Source: Amycolatopsis sp. cg9
GTDB lineage: Bacteria; Actinomycetota; Actinomycetes; Mycobacteriales; Pseudonocardiaceae
DNA length: 64,000 nucleotides
Assembly (NCBI RefSeq): GCF_041346945.1
Contig: NZ_CP166850.1
Coordinates: forward strand, 2,232,001-2,296,000
Direction of reading: 5' to 3'
Shown piece by piece: positions 42,841 through 52,628 of the stretch. The position numbers and the translations under genes were made by a program. Under the pieces are notes generated by a model. The model did not search any database. It worked only from the letters and a program-made list of their open reading frames with translations, and was not told the DNA's origin. Each line of letters opens with the position of its first letter. Positions within the stretch are counted from its first letter, which is position 1.

Positions 42841-43195
42841 CGAACACCGCCGCCTTTTCCTCGTCGCTGACCTTGTAGTCCTTCGCGGCTTCGCGCAGCT
42901 GCGACACCAGGCGCTTGAGGCCCGCGACGTACTCGCGGACCTGGCCGGCGTAGGACCGGTCGCCGTCGGCGATCAGGGAGTTCCACGCTTCGATCGACTG
43001 GGTGCTGACGACGTCCGCCGAAGGCGCGTCGACCCGCAGCTGGTCCAGGCGGGTGATCAGCTGGTCTTCGAGGGCGTTGGCCTGCTCTTCGACGATCCGG
43101 GCGACGTCGAGGAGCTTGTCCGGGCGGACCAGGACGTCCGCCACGGCCGGCGCCACCGGGACGGCCGGACTCAGGTCGTACGAGGGTCCTGACAT
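42815..43195 (-). CDS. PE-like type VII secretion protein with YxxxD signal
   Basis: 126 aa. Two long helices (LLDVARIVEEQANALEDQLITRLDQL and YAGQVREYVAGLKRLVSQLREAAKD) separated by a turn, then YKVSD, which fits the YxxxD/E secretion signal directly after the second helix. This is the organisation of PE-type partners of PPE proteins. First gene of the set; ATG 43195 after GGGGAG. Confidence 0.72.
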   Translation of the reverse strand: MSGPSYDLSPAVPVAPAVADVLVRPDKLLDVARIVEEQANALEDQLITRLDQLRVDAPSADVVSTQSIEAWNSLIADGDRSYAGQVREYVAGLKRLVSQLREAAKDYKVSDEEKAAVFGDRGKHGA

Positions 43196-43319
43196 GCTCT
43201 CCCCTGACGTCATACGGACAGTGACCGGCCGGCTCCTCGTCGAGGCTACCAACGCAAGTGTGGCAGCAGCCTGAAGTTGGACGAAGTCCGTGCCCGGCCG
43301 GTTCCCCGTTCCCGTGAAA

Positions 43320-44594
<1,275 letters not shown>

Positions 44595-44745
44595 GCAGCA
44601 CAGCGTATCCGGCCGGGTTCGCGCCGGACATTTCGCGGCCCCCGGGCACCCGGGGTGAGGGACGTGGCGCCGTCCGTGACGAGCGGTGCGCAGGAGTCCA
44701 CGCGCCGTTTACCGCCCCGACCGCCCAGATACCCCCGCGAGACGC

Positions 44746-44775
44746 TTGCGGCATCGAAGGTGACGCGGGTAGTCA
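44746..44775 (+). promoter_or_regulatory. possible promoter of the phosphodiesterase gene
   Basis: TTGCGG (44746-44751) and TAGTCA (44770-44775) with an 18-nt spacer, about 30 nt before the SD and ATG at 44807. The rest of the 212-bp divergent region shows no other clear signal. Confidence 0.35.
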
Positions 44776-44806
44776 GGGCACACCCTGTGTGAAAAGAGGT
44801 CACCAG

Positions 44807-45943
44807 ATGAAGCGCAAACGTGTGGGTGTACTGGCATTGGCCGGACTGGCGTTGCTGAGCGTCACCGGTGTCGCGATCGGGTCGGCGAACGCCGCCGAGA
44901 CCGGGTCCGCCGATGCGGCCGCGCACGGGCGGGGCCACGATGACCCCGTGATCATCGGACACCGCGGCGCGCCCGGGTACCGGCCGGAGCACACCCTCGC
45001 CTCGTACGAGCTCGCCTACCGGATGGGCGTCGACTGGGTCGACGTCGACCTCGTGCCCACGAAGGACGGCCAGCTCGTCGCCCGGCACGAGCCGGAGATC
45101 GGCGGCACCACCGACGTCGCCAAGCACCCGGAGTTCGCGAGCCGCAAGAAGACCGTCGTGCTCGACGGGGTCACCACGACCGGCTGGTTCACCCAGGACT
45201 TCACGCTGGCCGAGCTGAAGACGCTGCGCGCGGTCGAGCGGATCCCGGCGAACCGCCCGCACAACACGCTCTACAACGGCCGCTACCAGATCGCCACCTA
45301 CCAGGAGGTGCTCGACCTGACCAAGCGGCTCGGCCGGGAACTGCACCGGACGCTGGGCACCTACCCCGAGGTCAAGCACTCGACGTTCTTCTCCTCGATC
45401 GGCAACCCGACCGAGCCGAAGCTGGTGTCGATCCTCAAGCGCAACGGCCTCGACCGGCCGGACGCGCCGGCGATCATCCAGTCGTTCGAGGTGTCGAACC
45501 TGATCGACCTGCACAAGCAGGTCCGGACGCCGCTGCTGCAGCTGACCTCGGCCACCGGCGCCCCCGCGGACTTCGTCGCGAAGGGCGACAAGCGGACCTA
45601 CGCCGACCTCGTGACCCCGCAGGGCCTGCGCGACGTCGCGAAGTACGCGAAGTACCTCGGGCCGGAGAAGGCGCAGATCATCCCGCTGGACGCCGCCGGG
45701 AACCTGACGAAGCCGACCGCGCTCGTCGCCGACGCGCACAAGGCGGGCCTGAAGGTGCAGCCGTACACCTTCCGGAACGAGAACCCGTTCCTGCCGGCGA
45801 ACCTGCGGTCCTCGGCCGAGCCGGACGCCTACGGTGACGTCTTCACCGAGGAGTCGGCGTTCTTCAAGGCCGGCGTCGACGGCTTCTTCGCCGACCAGCC
45901 GGACACCGCGCTCGAGTCGCTGCACGCGTTCCTGGGCCGGTAA
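44807..45943 (+). CDS. secreted glycerophosphodiester phosphodiesterase
   Basis: 378 aa. Signal peptide MKRKRVGVLALAGLALLSVTGVAIGSANA. Catalytic region IIGHRGAPGYRPEHTLASYELAYRMGVDWVDVDLVPTKDGQLVARHEPE contains the HRG, E-x-D-type metal ligands and the second His of the GlpQ family. The C-terminal QPYTFRNEN and GVDGFFADQPDTA complete the barrel. Releases glycerol-3-phosphate from phospholipid headgroups outside the cell. ATG 44807 chosen, with AAGAGG upstream. Confidence 0.92.
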   Translation: MKRKRVGVLALAGLALLSVTGVAIGSANAAETGSADAAAHGRGHDDPVIIGHRGAPGYRPEHTLASYELAYRMGVDWVDVDLVPTKDGQLVARHEPEIGGTTDVAKHPEFASRKKTVVLDGVTTTGWFTQDFTLAELKTLRAVERIPANRPHNTLYNGRYQIATYQEVLDLTKRLGRELHRTLGTYPEVKHSTFFSSIGNPTEPKLVSILKRNGLDRPDAPAIIQSFEVSNLIDLHKQVRTPLLQLTSATGAPADFVAKGDKRTYADLVTPQGLRDVAKYAKYLGPEKAQIIPLDAAGNLTKPTALVADAHKAGLKVQPYTFRNENPFLPANLRSSAEPDAYGDVFTEESAFFKAGVDGFFADQPDTALESLHAFLGR

Positions 45944-45955
45944 TCGGCTGGTCAC

Positions 45956-45998
45956 GAGGGGCACCTTCGTGGACGCTTGAGCCATGAAGGTGCCCCTC
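45956..45998. repeat. 17-bp inverted repeat spanning a start codon
   Basis: GAGGGGCACCTTCGTGG (45956-45972) and CCATGAAGGTGCCCCTC (45982-45998) pair at 16 of 17 positions with a 9-nt loop. It begins 13 nt after the phosphodiesterase stop and its right arm contains the ATG (45984) and first codons of the serine hydrolase. It could terminate the first gene or mask the start of the second. Confidence 0.75.
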
Positions 45999-46913
45999 AC
46001 GGACTTCTCCGGGGTCGTGCTGGTCAGCCGCGGCGACGAGACGCTGTTCGCCGAAGCGTCCGGCTACGCGCACATCGCTTACGGCGTCGAGAACACCGTC
46101 GACACGCGGTTCGCGATCGCCAGCGGCACCAAGGGGTTCACCGCGCTGGTCGTCGTCGGCCTGGTCGCCGAGGGACGGCTGGAGCTGAAGACCCCGGCGC
46201 GCGAGGTGCTCGGCGCCGACCTGCCGCTGATCGACGACCGCGTGACGGTCGAGCACCTGCTGACACACACGTCCGGCATCGGCGACTACTGCGACGACGA
46301 AAACCCGCCCGAGACACCGCCCGGCCTGGTCACCTCGGCCGACTACCTCGCCGCGCTCGACGGTTATCCGCAGCAGTTCCCGCCGGGCCAACGCTTCCAC
46401 TACCACAACGGCGCCTTCGCGGTCCTGAGCCTGATCGCCGAACGGATCGCGGGCATACCTTTCGCCGAGCTCGTCCGGACCCGCGTGACCGAACCCGCCG
46501 GGATGACGGACACGGCGTTCCTGCGCTCCGACGCGCTGCCCGCCCGCACGGCCACCGGCTACCAGGAAGACGGCCGCACCAACGTGTTCAGCCTGCCCGT
46601 CGTGGGCTTCGGCGACGGCGGGATCTACAGCTCCGCGCCGGACTTCCGGAAGTTCTGGCCGGCCCTGCTCGACGGCCGGATCGTGCCCCGCGAGTGGGTC
46701 GAGCGGATGCTCCACCCGCACGCGGACGGCTACGGCCTCGGCTTCTGGCTGCCGCGGCCCGGCGCGGTGCACCTCGACGGCGGCGACCACGGCGTCACGT
46801 TCTGGAGCACGCACGTGCCGGCGGCCGGGCTCACCGCGACCCTGATCTCGAACGACCACCGGGGTGGCGGGCCCCTGCTGAGGCAGCTGGACGAGTTCTT
46901 GACGAAAGCTTGA
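45984..46913 (+). CDS. beta-lactamase-like serine hydrolase
   Basis: 309 aa class C beta-lactamase/DD-peptidase fold: SxxK is ASGTK (Ser-Gly-Thr-Lys), YxN is YHN in FHYHNGAFAV, and HTSGIGDY and GDGGIYSSA are the other family segments; the third motif lies near HLDGGDHGVT. No signal peptide, so it acts in the cytoplasm unless the true start is elsewhere. Start ATG 45984 lies in a hairpin; GTG 46017 (LVSRGDETL) is an alternative. Confidence 0.85.
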   Translation: MKVPLTDFSGVVLVSRGDETLFAEASGYAHIAYGVENTVDTRFAIASGTKGFTALVVVGLVAEGRLELKTPAREVLGADLPLIDDRVTVEHLLTHTSGIGDYCDDENPPETPPGLVTSADYLAALDGYPQQFPPGQRFHYHNGAFAVLSLIAERIAGIPFAELVRTRVTEPAGMTDTAFLRSDALPARTATGYQEDGRTNVFSLPVVGFGDGGIYSSAPDFRKFWPALLDGRIVPREWVERMLHPHADGYGLGFWLPRPGAVHLDGGDHGVTFWSTHVPAAGLTATLISNDHRGGGPLLRQLDEFLTKA

Positions 46914-46938
46914 CACACCTCGGGACCAGGGCTACTTT
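46910..46938 (+). promoter_or_regulatory. strong sigma-70-type promoter for the APC permease
   Basis: TTGACA (46910-46915), a 17-nt spacer and TACTTT (46933-46938): nearly consensus. The -35 box overlaps the stop codon of the serine hydrolase. The transcript would have a ~40-nt leader with AGAGG before the ATG at 46984. Confidence 0.65.
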
Positions 46939-46983
46939 CGGCGAATTCAATGGTCTGGCCGCATACCTTTCAAGAGGTGCCCG

Positions 46984-48528
46984 ATGGACGTTTCCGACCA
47001 GCAGACCACTCCCGACCACGCTGACGAAGACAGCGCCCGCCTGCACCAGCTGGGGTACGCGCAGGAACTCAAACGGACGATGTCGGCGTTCTCGAACTTC
47101 GCCGTCTCCTTCACGATCATTTCGATCCTCTCCGGCTGCCTGACGCTCTACGGCTTCGGCATGAAGACCGGCGGCCCGGCCGCGATGATCTGGGGCTGGC
47201 CGCTGGTCGGGGTGTTCGTCATCCTGGTCGGCCTCGGCATGGCCGAGGTCTGCTCCAGCTACCCGACCGCGGGCGGCCTCTACTACTGGGCGGCGAAGCT
47301 GGCGCCGGGCAGGTCCGGGCCCGCGTGGTCGTGGTTCACCGGCTGGTTCAACCTCATCGGGCAGATCGCCGTCACCGCGGGCATCGACTTCGGCGCGGCG
47401 CTGTTCCTCAACGCCTTCCTCGACCTGCAGTGGGGCTTCGCCGCGACCCCGGGGCACACGATCCTGCTGCTCGCGGTCATCCTCGTGGTGCACGGCCTGC
47501 TGAACACCTTCGGCGTCCGGATCGTCGCGATCCTCAACAACGTCAGCGTGTGGTGGCACCTCATCGGCGTGCTGGTGATCGTCGGCGTGCTGGTCTTCGT
47601 GCCGGCCAAGCACCAGGACGCGTCGTTCGTCTTCGGCAGCTTCGTGAACCAGACGGGCTGGGGTTCGACCTTCTACGTCTTCGCGCTCGGGTTGCTGGTC
47701 GCCCAGTACACGCTGACCGGGTACGACGCCTCCGCGCACATGACCGAGGAGACGAAGAGCGCGGCGACGGCCGGGCCGCGCGGGATCGTCATGTCGATCG
47801 TCGTGTCGCTCGTCGCGGGCTGGATCCTGCTGATCGGCCTGACGTTCGCGATCCAGGACTACGACGGCGCGGTCGGGTCCGCGACCGGCGTCCCGCCCGC
47901 GCAGATCTTCATCGACGCCACCGGCGCGGTCACCGGCAAGTTCCTGCTGCTGATCTGCATCGGCGCGCAGCTGTTCTGCGGCATGGCGTCGGTGACGGCG
48001 AACTCGCGGATGATCTACGCGTTCGCCCGCGACGGCGCGATCCCCGGGTCCGGCTTCTGGCACAACATCAACAAGCGCACGCAGACGCCGACCAACGCCG
48101 TGTGGCTCGCCGCGGGCGGCGCGCTGGTCCTGGCCCTGCCGTACCTCTGGAGCGCGACGGCCTACGCGGCGGTGACGTCGATCGCCGTGGTCGGCCTGTA
48201 CGTGGCGTACGTGATCCCCGTGTTCCTGCGCGTCCGGCGCGGCGACTCGTTCGAGCCGGGACCGTGGACGCTCGGCCGCTGGGGCAAGCCGATCGGCATC
48301 ATCGCGACGGTGTGGGTCGCGCTGATCTTCGTGCTGTTCATGCTGCCGCAGGTGTCGCCGGTGACGGTGGATTCCTTCAACTACACGCCGATCGCGTTCC
48401 TGGTGGTGCTCGGCGGCGCGGCGCTGTGGTGGGCGCTCTCGGCCCGCAAGTGGTTCACGGGCCCGAAGGTCCAGGGCTCCGAAGCCGAACTCGCGGCGGT
48501 GGAACAGGAACTGAAGGACCTCGGCTGA
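46984..48528 (+). CDS. APC family amino acid permease (GABA/amino acid transporter-like)
   Basis: 514 aa with 12 hydrophobic helices. After the N-terminal DEDSARLHQLGYAQELKRTMSAFSNFAVSFTIISILSG (typical of the BAT1/UGA4-like branch) come the unwound helix-1 and the consensus amphipathic region SSYPTAGGLYYWAAKL. Imports amino acids or GABA, substrate not defined. The GABA idea would fit the SSADH-like gene at 4955, but that is 42 kb away. Ends at a strong terminator. Confidence 0.88.
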   Translation: MDVSDQQTTPDHADEDSARLHQLGYAQELKRTMSAFSNFAVSFTIISILSGCLTLYGFGMKTGGPAAMIWGWPLVGVFVILVGLGMAEVCSSYPTAGGLYYWAAKLAPGRSGPAWSWFTGWFNLIGQIAVTAGIDFGAALFLNAFLDLQWGFAATPGHTILLLAVILVVHGLLNTFGVRIVAILNNVSVWWHLIGVLVIVGVLVFVPAKHQDASFVFGSFVNQTGWGSTFYVFALGLLVAQYTLTGYDASAHMTEETKSAATAGPRGIVMSIVVSLVAGWILLIGLTFAIQDYDGAVGSATGVPPAQIFIDATGAVTGKFLLLICIGAQLFCGMASVTANSRMIYAFARDGAIPGSGFWHNINKRTQTPTNAVWLAAGGALVLALPYLWSATAYAAVTSIAVVGLYVAYVIPVFLRVRRGDSFEPGPWTLGRWGKPIGIIATVWVALIFVLFMLPQVSPVTVDSFNYTPIAFLVVLGGAALWWALSARKWFTGPKVQGSEAELAAVEQELKDLG

Positions 48529-48543
48529 CGTTCGGCGCAAGTC

Positions 48544-48588
48544 GTCGTGAGTGAGAAACAGGGTTGGAACCTGTTTCTCACTCACGAC
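48544..48588. terminator. 19-bp perfect hairpin, bidirectional terminator
   Basis: GTCGTGAGTGAGAAACAGG (48544-48562) pairs perfectly with its complement at 48570-48588, loop gttggaa. It lies between convergent APC (+) and AAHS (-) transporter genes. Its sequence is AT-richer than the surroundings and could be a copy of a dispersed palindromic element. Confidence 0.8.
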
Positions 48589-48604
48589 CACCCGCACGGC
48601 ACGC

Positions 48605-49840
48605 TCAGGGAGTCGCGTGGCTTTCCGGGGCGGGGACGGCATCGGGAGTCGGGGACTGGCGGCCCGGGCGGACCATCGTGACCGCGGCCGCGCCCAGTGC
48701 GCCGACGCCGGCGAACGCGTAGAAGCCCCACGGGTACGCGATGCCGGCCGTCAGCAGGGCGCCGCCGAGGAGCGGGCCCGAGATCGCACCGATGCGGCCG
48801 ATGCCGGCGGACCAGCCGAGGCCGGTCGCGCGGATCGCGTCCGGGTAGATGCGGCCGATGTAGGCGTACACCAGCACCTGGGCGCTGAACACGAAGCAGC
48901 CGGTCAGGAACACCGCCGCGTACAGCCCGACCGCCGGCAGCTTCACGCTCAGCAGGGCCAAGAACACCGCGCCCGCGACGAACCAGACCCGCGCCGACGG
49001 GCGGATGCCGACGCGGTCGGCGACCCGGCCCGCGACGAGCAGCCCGACGATGCCGCCGACGTTCAGCGTCAGCAGCAGGCTCAGCGCGGCGCCGAGCGGG
49101 TAGCCGGCCTGGCGCATGATCTCCGGCAGCCAGGTGTTCAGCCCGTACACCAGCAGCAGGCCCATGAACGACGTGATCCAGAAGGCGATCGTCGCGCGCA
49201 GCAGGCCGCCGCGGAACAGGCCGGCGACGGCGTGCCCGGCCGACCGCTCGGTCTCGCGGACCCGCTGGAACGACTCGGACTCCGGCAGGAACTTCAGCAT
49301 CAGCGGGATCAGCACCACGGCCGGGATCGCCCCGGCGACGAACATCGCGCGCCAGCCCAGCGGCGCGATCAGCACGATGCCCAGCAGCGCCGTCAGCACC
49401 GCGCCGACGTGGTAGCCGGTCATCACCGTGGTCGTCGCGCTGCCGGCCTTGCCGCGGCGCGCGTACTCGGTGACCAGCGTGATCGCCGTCGGCAGGCAGC
49501 CGCCGAGGCCGAGCCCGGCGACGAAGCGCAGCAGCCCGAAGACGAACGTCGACGGCGCGAACGCGCACAGCAGCGTGCACAGGGAGAACAGCGTCACGGA
49601 GATGATCAGGGACTTCCGGCGCCCGATGACGTCGGTGATCGTGCCGATCGCCAGCCCGCCCAGCATCATCCCGGCCAGCCCGACCGTCGACACGAGCGAC
49701 GCCGTGCCGGGGGTCAGGCCCCAGACGTGGTCGCGGAGCAGCACGGGCAGCACGGTGCCGAGCACGACCAGGTCGAACCCGTCGAGCAGGACGGCGGTCC
49801 AGGCCAGGGGCACGACCCAGGAGCGAGTGCCAGGGGACAT
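48605..49840 (-). CDS. MFS transporter, aromatic acid:H+ symporter (AAHS) type
   Basis: 411 aa, 12 TM. The first helix has the AAHS motif LLDGFDLVVLGTVLP with two Asp residues, and the 2-3 loop GTITDVIGRRKSLI is the MFS motif; GLGLGGCLPTAITLVTEYARRGKAGS follows. Such carriers take up benzoate, 4-hydroxybenzoate or protocatechuate-like acids; no degradation genes are nearby. ATG 49840 after GGAGG. The upstream region contains a perfect operator-like palindrome. Confidence 0.88.
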   Translation of the reverse strand: MSPGTRSWVVPLAWTAVLLDGFDLVVLGTVLPVLLRDHVWGLTPGTASLVSTVGLAGMMLGGLAIGTITDVIGRRKSLIISVTLFSLCTLLCAFAPSTFVFGLLRFVAGLGLGGCLPTAITLVTEYARRGKAGSATTTVMTGYHVGAVLTALLGIVLIAPLGWRAMFVAGAIPAVVLIPLMLKFLPESESFQRVRETERSAGHAVAGLFRGGLLRATIAFWITSFMGLLLVYGLNTWLPEIMRQAGYPLGAALSLLLTLNVGGIVGLLVAGRVADRVGIRPSARVWFVAGAVFLALLSVKLPAVGLYAAVFLTGCFVFSAQVLVYAYIGRIYPDAIRATGLGWSAGIGRIGAISGPLLGGALLTAGIAYPWGFYAFAGVGALGAAAVTMVRPGRQSPTPDAVPAPESHATP

Positions 49841-49876
49841 GGGAGAACCTCCGGATGTGCGTCGGTGCACGTGATC

Positions 49877-49901
49877 CGCACAGGTGTGCGTATTGCGCAC
49901 A
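49877..49901. promoter_or_regulatory. operator-like palindromes upstream of the AAHS transporter
   Basis: CGCACAGGTGTGCG (49877-49890) is a perfect 6+2+6 palindrome, and the overlapping TGTGCG-TATTG-CGCACA (49885-49901) is a second. A related TGCGCACAAGTATGCA follows. The cluster lies in the 150-bp divergent region and looks like a site for an IclR/MarR-type repressor; no such gene adjoins. Confidence 0.45.
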
Positions 49902-49990
49902 AGTATGCACAGCGGCTCCGGCGTAAGCCAGGTCACTTCCATTGAGCGGAAGCCGAGCGCAGCGCTTCTACCTGCGGGAAGATCACGCGA

Positions 49991-51625
49991 GTGGAGACCC
50001 TGACGCTGATGGGCGTGCTCGCCGGCTCGCTCGCGCTGACCGCTCTGGCCCGGCGCTACAACCTGTCCGCGCCACTGCTGGTGGTGGTCGTCGCGCTCGG
50101 GGTCGCGCTGATCCCCGGCGTGCCGCGGTTCGAGCTCGAACCGGAACTGGTCCTCACCGTCGTGCTGCCGCCGTTGCTCTACTCGACGTCGCTGGAAAGC
50201 TCGCTGACGCACTTCAAGCGGGCGCTGCGGCCGATCGTCGCGCTCGGCGTGGTGCTGGTGGCGGTGACCGCCGTGGTCGTCGCCGTCGTCGTGCACCTGC
50301 TGCTGCCGGACGTGCCCTTCGCGTCGGCACTGGTCCTCGGCGCGGTCGTGGCGCCGCCGGACGCGGTGACGGCGGTGGCGATCGGCCGCAAGCTCGGCCT
50401 GCCGCGCCGGGTGATGACCGTGCTGACCGGGGAAAGCCTGGTCAACGACGCCGCCGCGCTGACGCTGTACAAGGTCGCGCTCGCCGCGGTCGCGGGCACC
50501 GCGGGCTCGGCCGGGCACGGGTTCGCGGTGTTCGGCGTCGCGACCGTGCTGGGCATCGGGGTCGGGCTGGCGATCGGCGCGCTCGTCGTGCTGATCCGCC
50601 GCCAGCTCGACGACCCGCTGATGGAGTCGGCGTTCGGCATCATCGTGCCGTTCGCCGCGTACGTCACCGCCGAGCACCTGCACCCCTTCAGCGAAGACTT
50701 CAGCGGCTCCGGCGTGCTCGCCGTCGTGGCGGCGGGCTTGCTCCTGGGGCATCGCGCGCTCTACGCATCTCCCGCGACGCGCATGCAGGACAGATCCGTG
50801 TGGGCCTCCATCGACGTCCTGCTGGAAGCACTGGTGTTCGCGCTGATGGGGCTGCAGCTGCCGTTCGTGCTCGAAGGCGCGCAGCACGCGGCCCGCGACA
50901 ACGGGACGCTCGCGCTGGTCGCGGTGATCGTGCTCGGCGTGACGATGCTCGTGCGGGTCCCGGCGGTCTTCGTTTCCGCGTACCTGCCGCAAACCGTCCG
51001 GCTGTTCGGCCGGGACCGCGCCACGCCCTCGTGGCGGACGCTGGCGGTGGTGTCGTGGACCGGCATGCGCGGCGTGGTCACGCTCGCCGCCGCGGCCGGT
51101 GTCCCGGCCGCGACCCCGGGCCGCGAGGAGATCCAGCTCTTCGCGTTCACCGTGGCGATCGGGACGGTGCTGATCCAGGGGCTGACACTGCCGCCGCTGA
51201 TCCGGGTGCTGAAGGTGGAGGACCCCCAGGAGGCGTCGCGGGACGAGGCCGAGGAACTCGCCGCGCGCGAGGTCGCGAAGAAGGCGGCGCAGGAACGGCT
51301 GCGCGAGATCAGCCACGAGCGGCTGGCTTCGCTGGACCTGCCCCAGGAGAAGGTCGACCGGCTCAAGGAGCGGCTCCAGCGGCTGATCGACACGCGGTAC
51401 CGCTTCGCCAAGGCCGCGATCACGTTGTCCGGCGAAGACCGGACCGGCAGCCCTCAGGCCCAGTTCGCGAAGGCCCGGCGCGAGCTCCTGATCACCCAGC
51501 GCAAGGCGATGATCGAGGAGAACCGCGCCGGACGGCTCGACGACGAAGTCCTGCAGAAGGTGCTGCGGGAGCTCGACCTCGAGGAGCTTTCGGTGTCGGC
51601 GACCCTCACGAACCGGCTGAGCTGA
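49991..51625 (+). CDS. CPA1 family Na+(K+)/H+ antiporter
   Basis: 544 aa. About 12 TM helices with the ion-binding motif LTGESLVNDAAALTLY (Asn-Asp), and APPDAVTAVAIGRKLGLP before it; SWTGMRGVVTLAAAAGVP is the conserved late helix. A ~130-residue hydrophilic C-terminal region (VEDPQEASRDEAEELAAREVAKKAAQ...) is helical and may regulate activity. GTG start at 49991 with CGGGAAG upstream. Exchanges Na+ or K+ for protons across the cell membrane. Confidence 0.9.
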   Translation: METLTLMGVLAGSLALTALARRYNLSAPLLVVVVALGVALIPGVPRFELEPELVLTVVLPPLLYSTSLESSLTHFKRALRPIVALGVVLVAVTAVVVAVVVHLLLPDVPFASALVLGAVVAPPDAVTAVAIGRKLGLPRRVMTVLTGESLVNDAAALTLYKVALAAVAGTAGSAGHGFAVFGVATVLGIGVGLAIGALVVLIRRQLDDPLMESAFGIIVPFAAYVTAEHLHPFSEDFSGSGVLAVVAAGLLLGHRALYASPATRMQDRSVWASIDVLLEALVFALMGLQLPFVLEGAQHAARDNGTLALVAVIVLGVTMLVRVPAVFVSAYLPQTVRLFGRDRATPSWRTLAVVSWTGMRGVVTLAAAAGVPAATPGREEIQLFAFTVAIGTVLIQGLTLPPLIRVLKVEDPQEASRDEAEELAAREVAKKAAQERLREISHERLASLDLPQEKVDRLKERLQRLIDTRYRFAKAAITLSGEDRTGSPQAQFAKARRELLITQRKAMIEENRAGRLDDEVLQKVLRELDLEELSVSATLTNRLS

Positions 51626-52508
51626 TCACCTCCCACGTCCGCAGCCGCTCCTCGGCGGAGCGGATGCCGGTCTGCGAAACGAGGACGTCGGTCGCGCCGG
51701 CGTCGTAGTACCGCTGGAGTCCTTCCAGGACGGTCTTCTCGTCGCCGATGATCGCCAGCTCGGCCGCGTGCTCGACGCCTTCCGCGGCCAGGATCCGCTG
51801 GTACGACGGGATCTGGCTGTAGAACGCCATCTGTTCGAAGGCGAGCGCGCGCACGGCGTCGGGTTCGTCGGTGACGATCGCCGGCACGGCCGCGAGGATC
51901 CGCTTGCCGTCGGGCAGGTGCGGGACGATCTGCTCGGAAAGCGCTCTCGGCCCGGCCAGGAACGGCAGCGTGCCGTCGGCGAGCTCGCCGGTCACCCGCA
52001 GCGCCTGCGGCCCCATGGCGGCGACGACGATCCGCACGTCCCCGCCCACAGTGGACGGTCCGGGCGGGTGCGCTTCGAGCGTCTCGCCGTGGAAGTCGAC
52101 GGTTTCGCCGTCGAAGACCCGCCGCAGGACCGTGAGGTACTCGCGCAGGTGCCGGATCGGCGGCGGGTACTCGACGCCGTAGACGGGCCCGAGGAACCCC
52201 TTCGACCCGAGCCCGATCCCGAGCGTGAACCGGCCACCGGTGGCGGCCTGCGCGGTCTGCGCCGCGCTCGCGACCAGCAGCGGGTGCCGCGGGTAGGTGG
52301 GCACGACGGAGGTCCCGACCTCGATGCCCGGGACTTCGCGGCCCGCGAGCGCGGCGACGGTGATGGCGTCCTGGCTCAGCGGCAGCTGCGAAAACCAGAC
52401 GGACTTCAGCCCGGCGTCGGCGGCCTGGCGGGTCTGGGCGATGAGCTCGTCGACGAGGTTCGCCGCGGCCCCGGTGTCCCCGGCCGGCAGCGTGACTCCG
52501 ATGGTCAT
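51606..52508 (-). CDS. luciferase-like (LLM) F420-type flavin oxidoreductase
   Basis: 300 aa TIM-barrel bacterial-luciferase-like monooxygenase. N-terminus TIGVTLPAGDTGAAANLVDELIAQTRQAADAGLKSVWFSQLP and GRFTLGIGLGSKGFLGPVYG are typical of the F420-dependent subgroup common in Actinobacteria. Substrate unknown. Convergent with the antiporter, 20-nt 3' overlap. ATG 52508 has no perfect SD. Confidence 0.87.
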   Translation of the reverse strand: MTIGVTLPAGDTGAAANLVDELIAQTRQAADAGLKSVWFSQLPLSQDAITVAALAGREVPGIEVGTSVVPTYPRHPLLVASAAQTAQAATGGRFTLGIGLGSKGFLGPVYGVEYPPPIRHLREYLTVLRRVFDGETVDFHGETLEAHPPGPSTVGGDVRIVVAAMGPQALRVTGELADGTLPFLAGPRALSEQIVPHLPDGKRILAAVPAIVTDEPDAVRALAFEQMAFYSQIPSYQRILAAEGVEHAAELAIIGDEKTVLEGLQRYYDAGATDVLVSQTGIRSAEERLRTWEVISSAGS

Positions 52509-52628
52509 GGTCCCAAGCTAGCGAGCGGCGCCACCGATTTCCGGCTTCCCAGGAGTTGAGAACCCGAGCGGGCGCGGCGGGATTCGCCCACCCTGTGGCA
52601 CATCCCTCACGATCTTCAGGAGAGCCCC

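Noticed and set aside
46831..48642. Long minus-strand open frame opposite the APC permease
   Set aside because: Charged low-complexity translation typical of antisense to membrane-protein genes; the plus strand has a normal 12-TM permease with promoter and SD.
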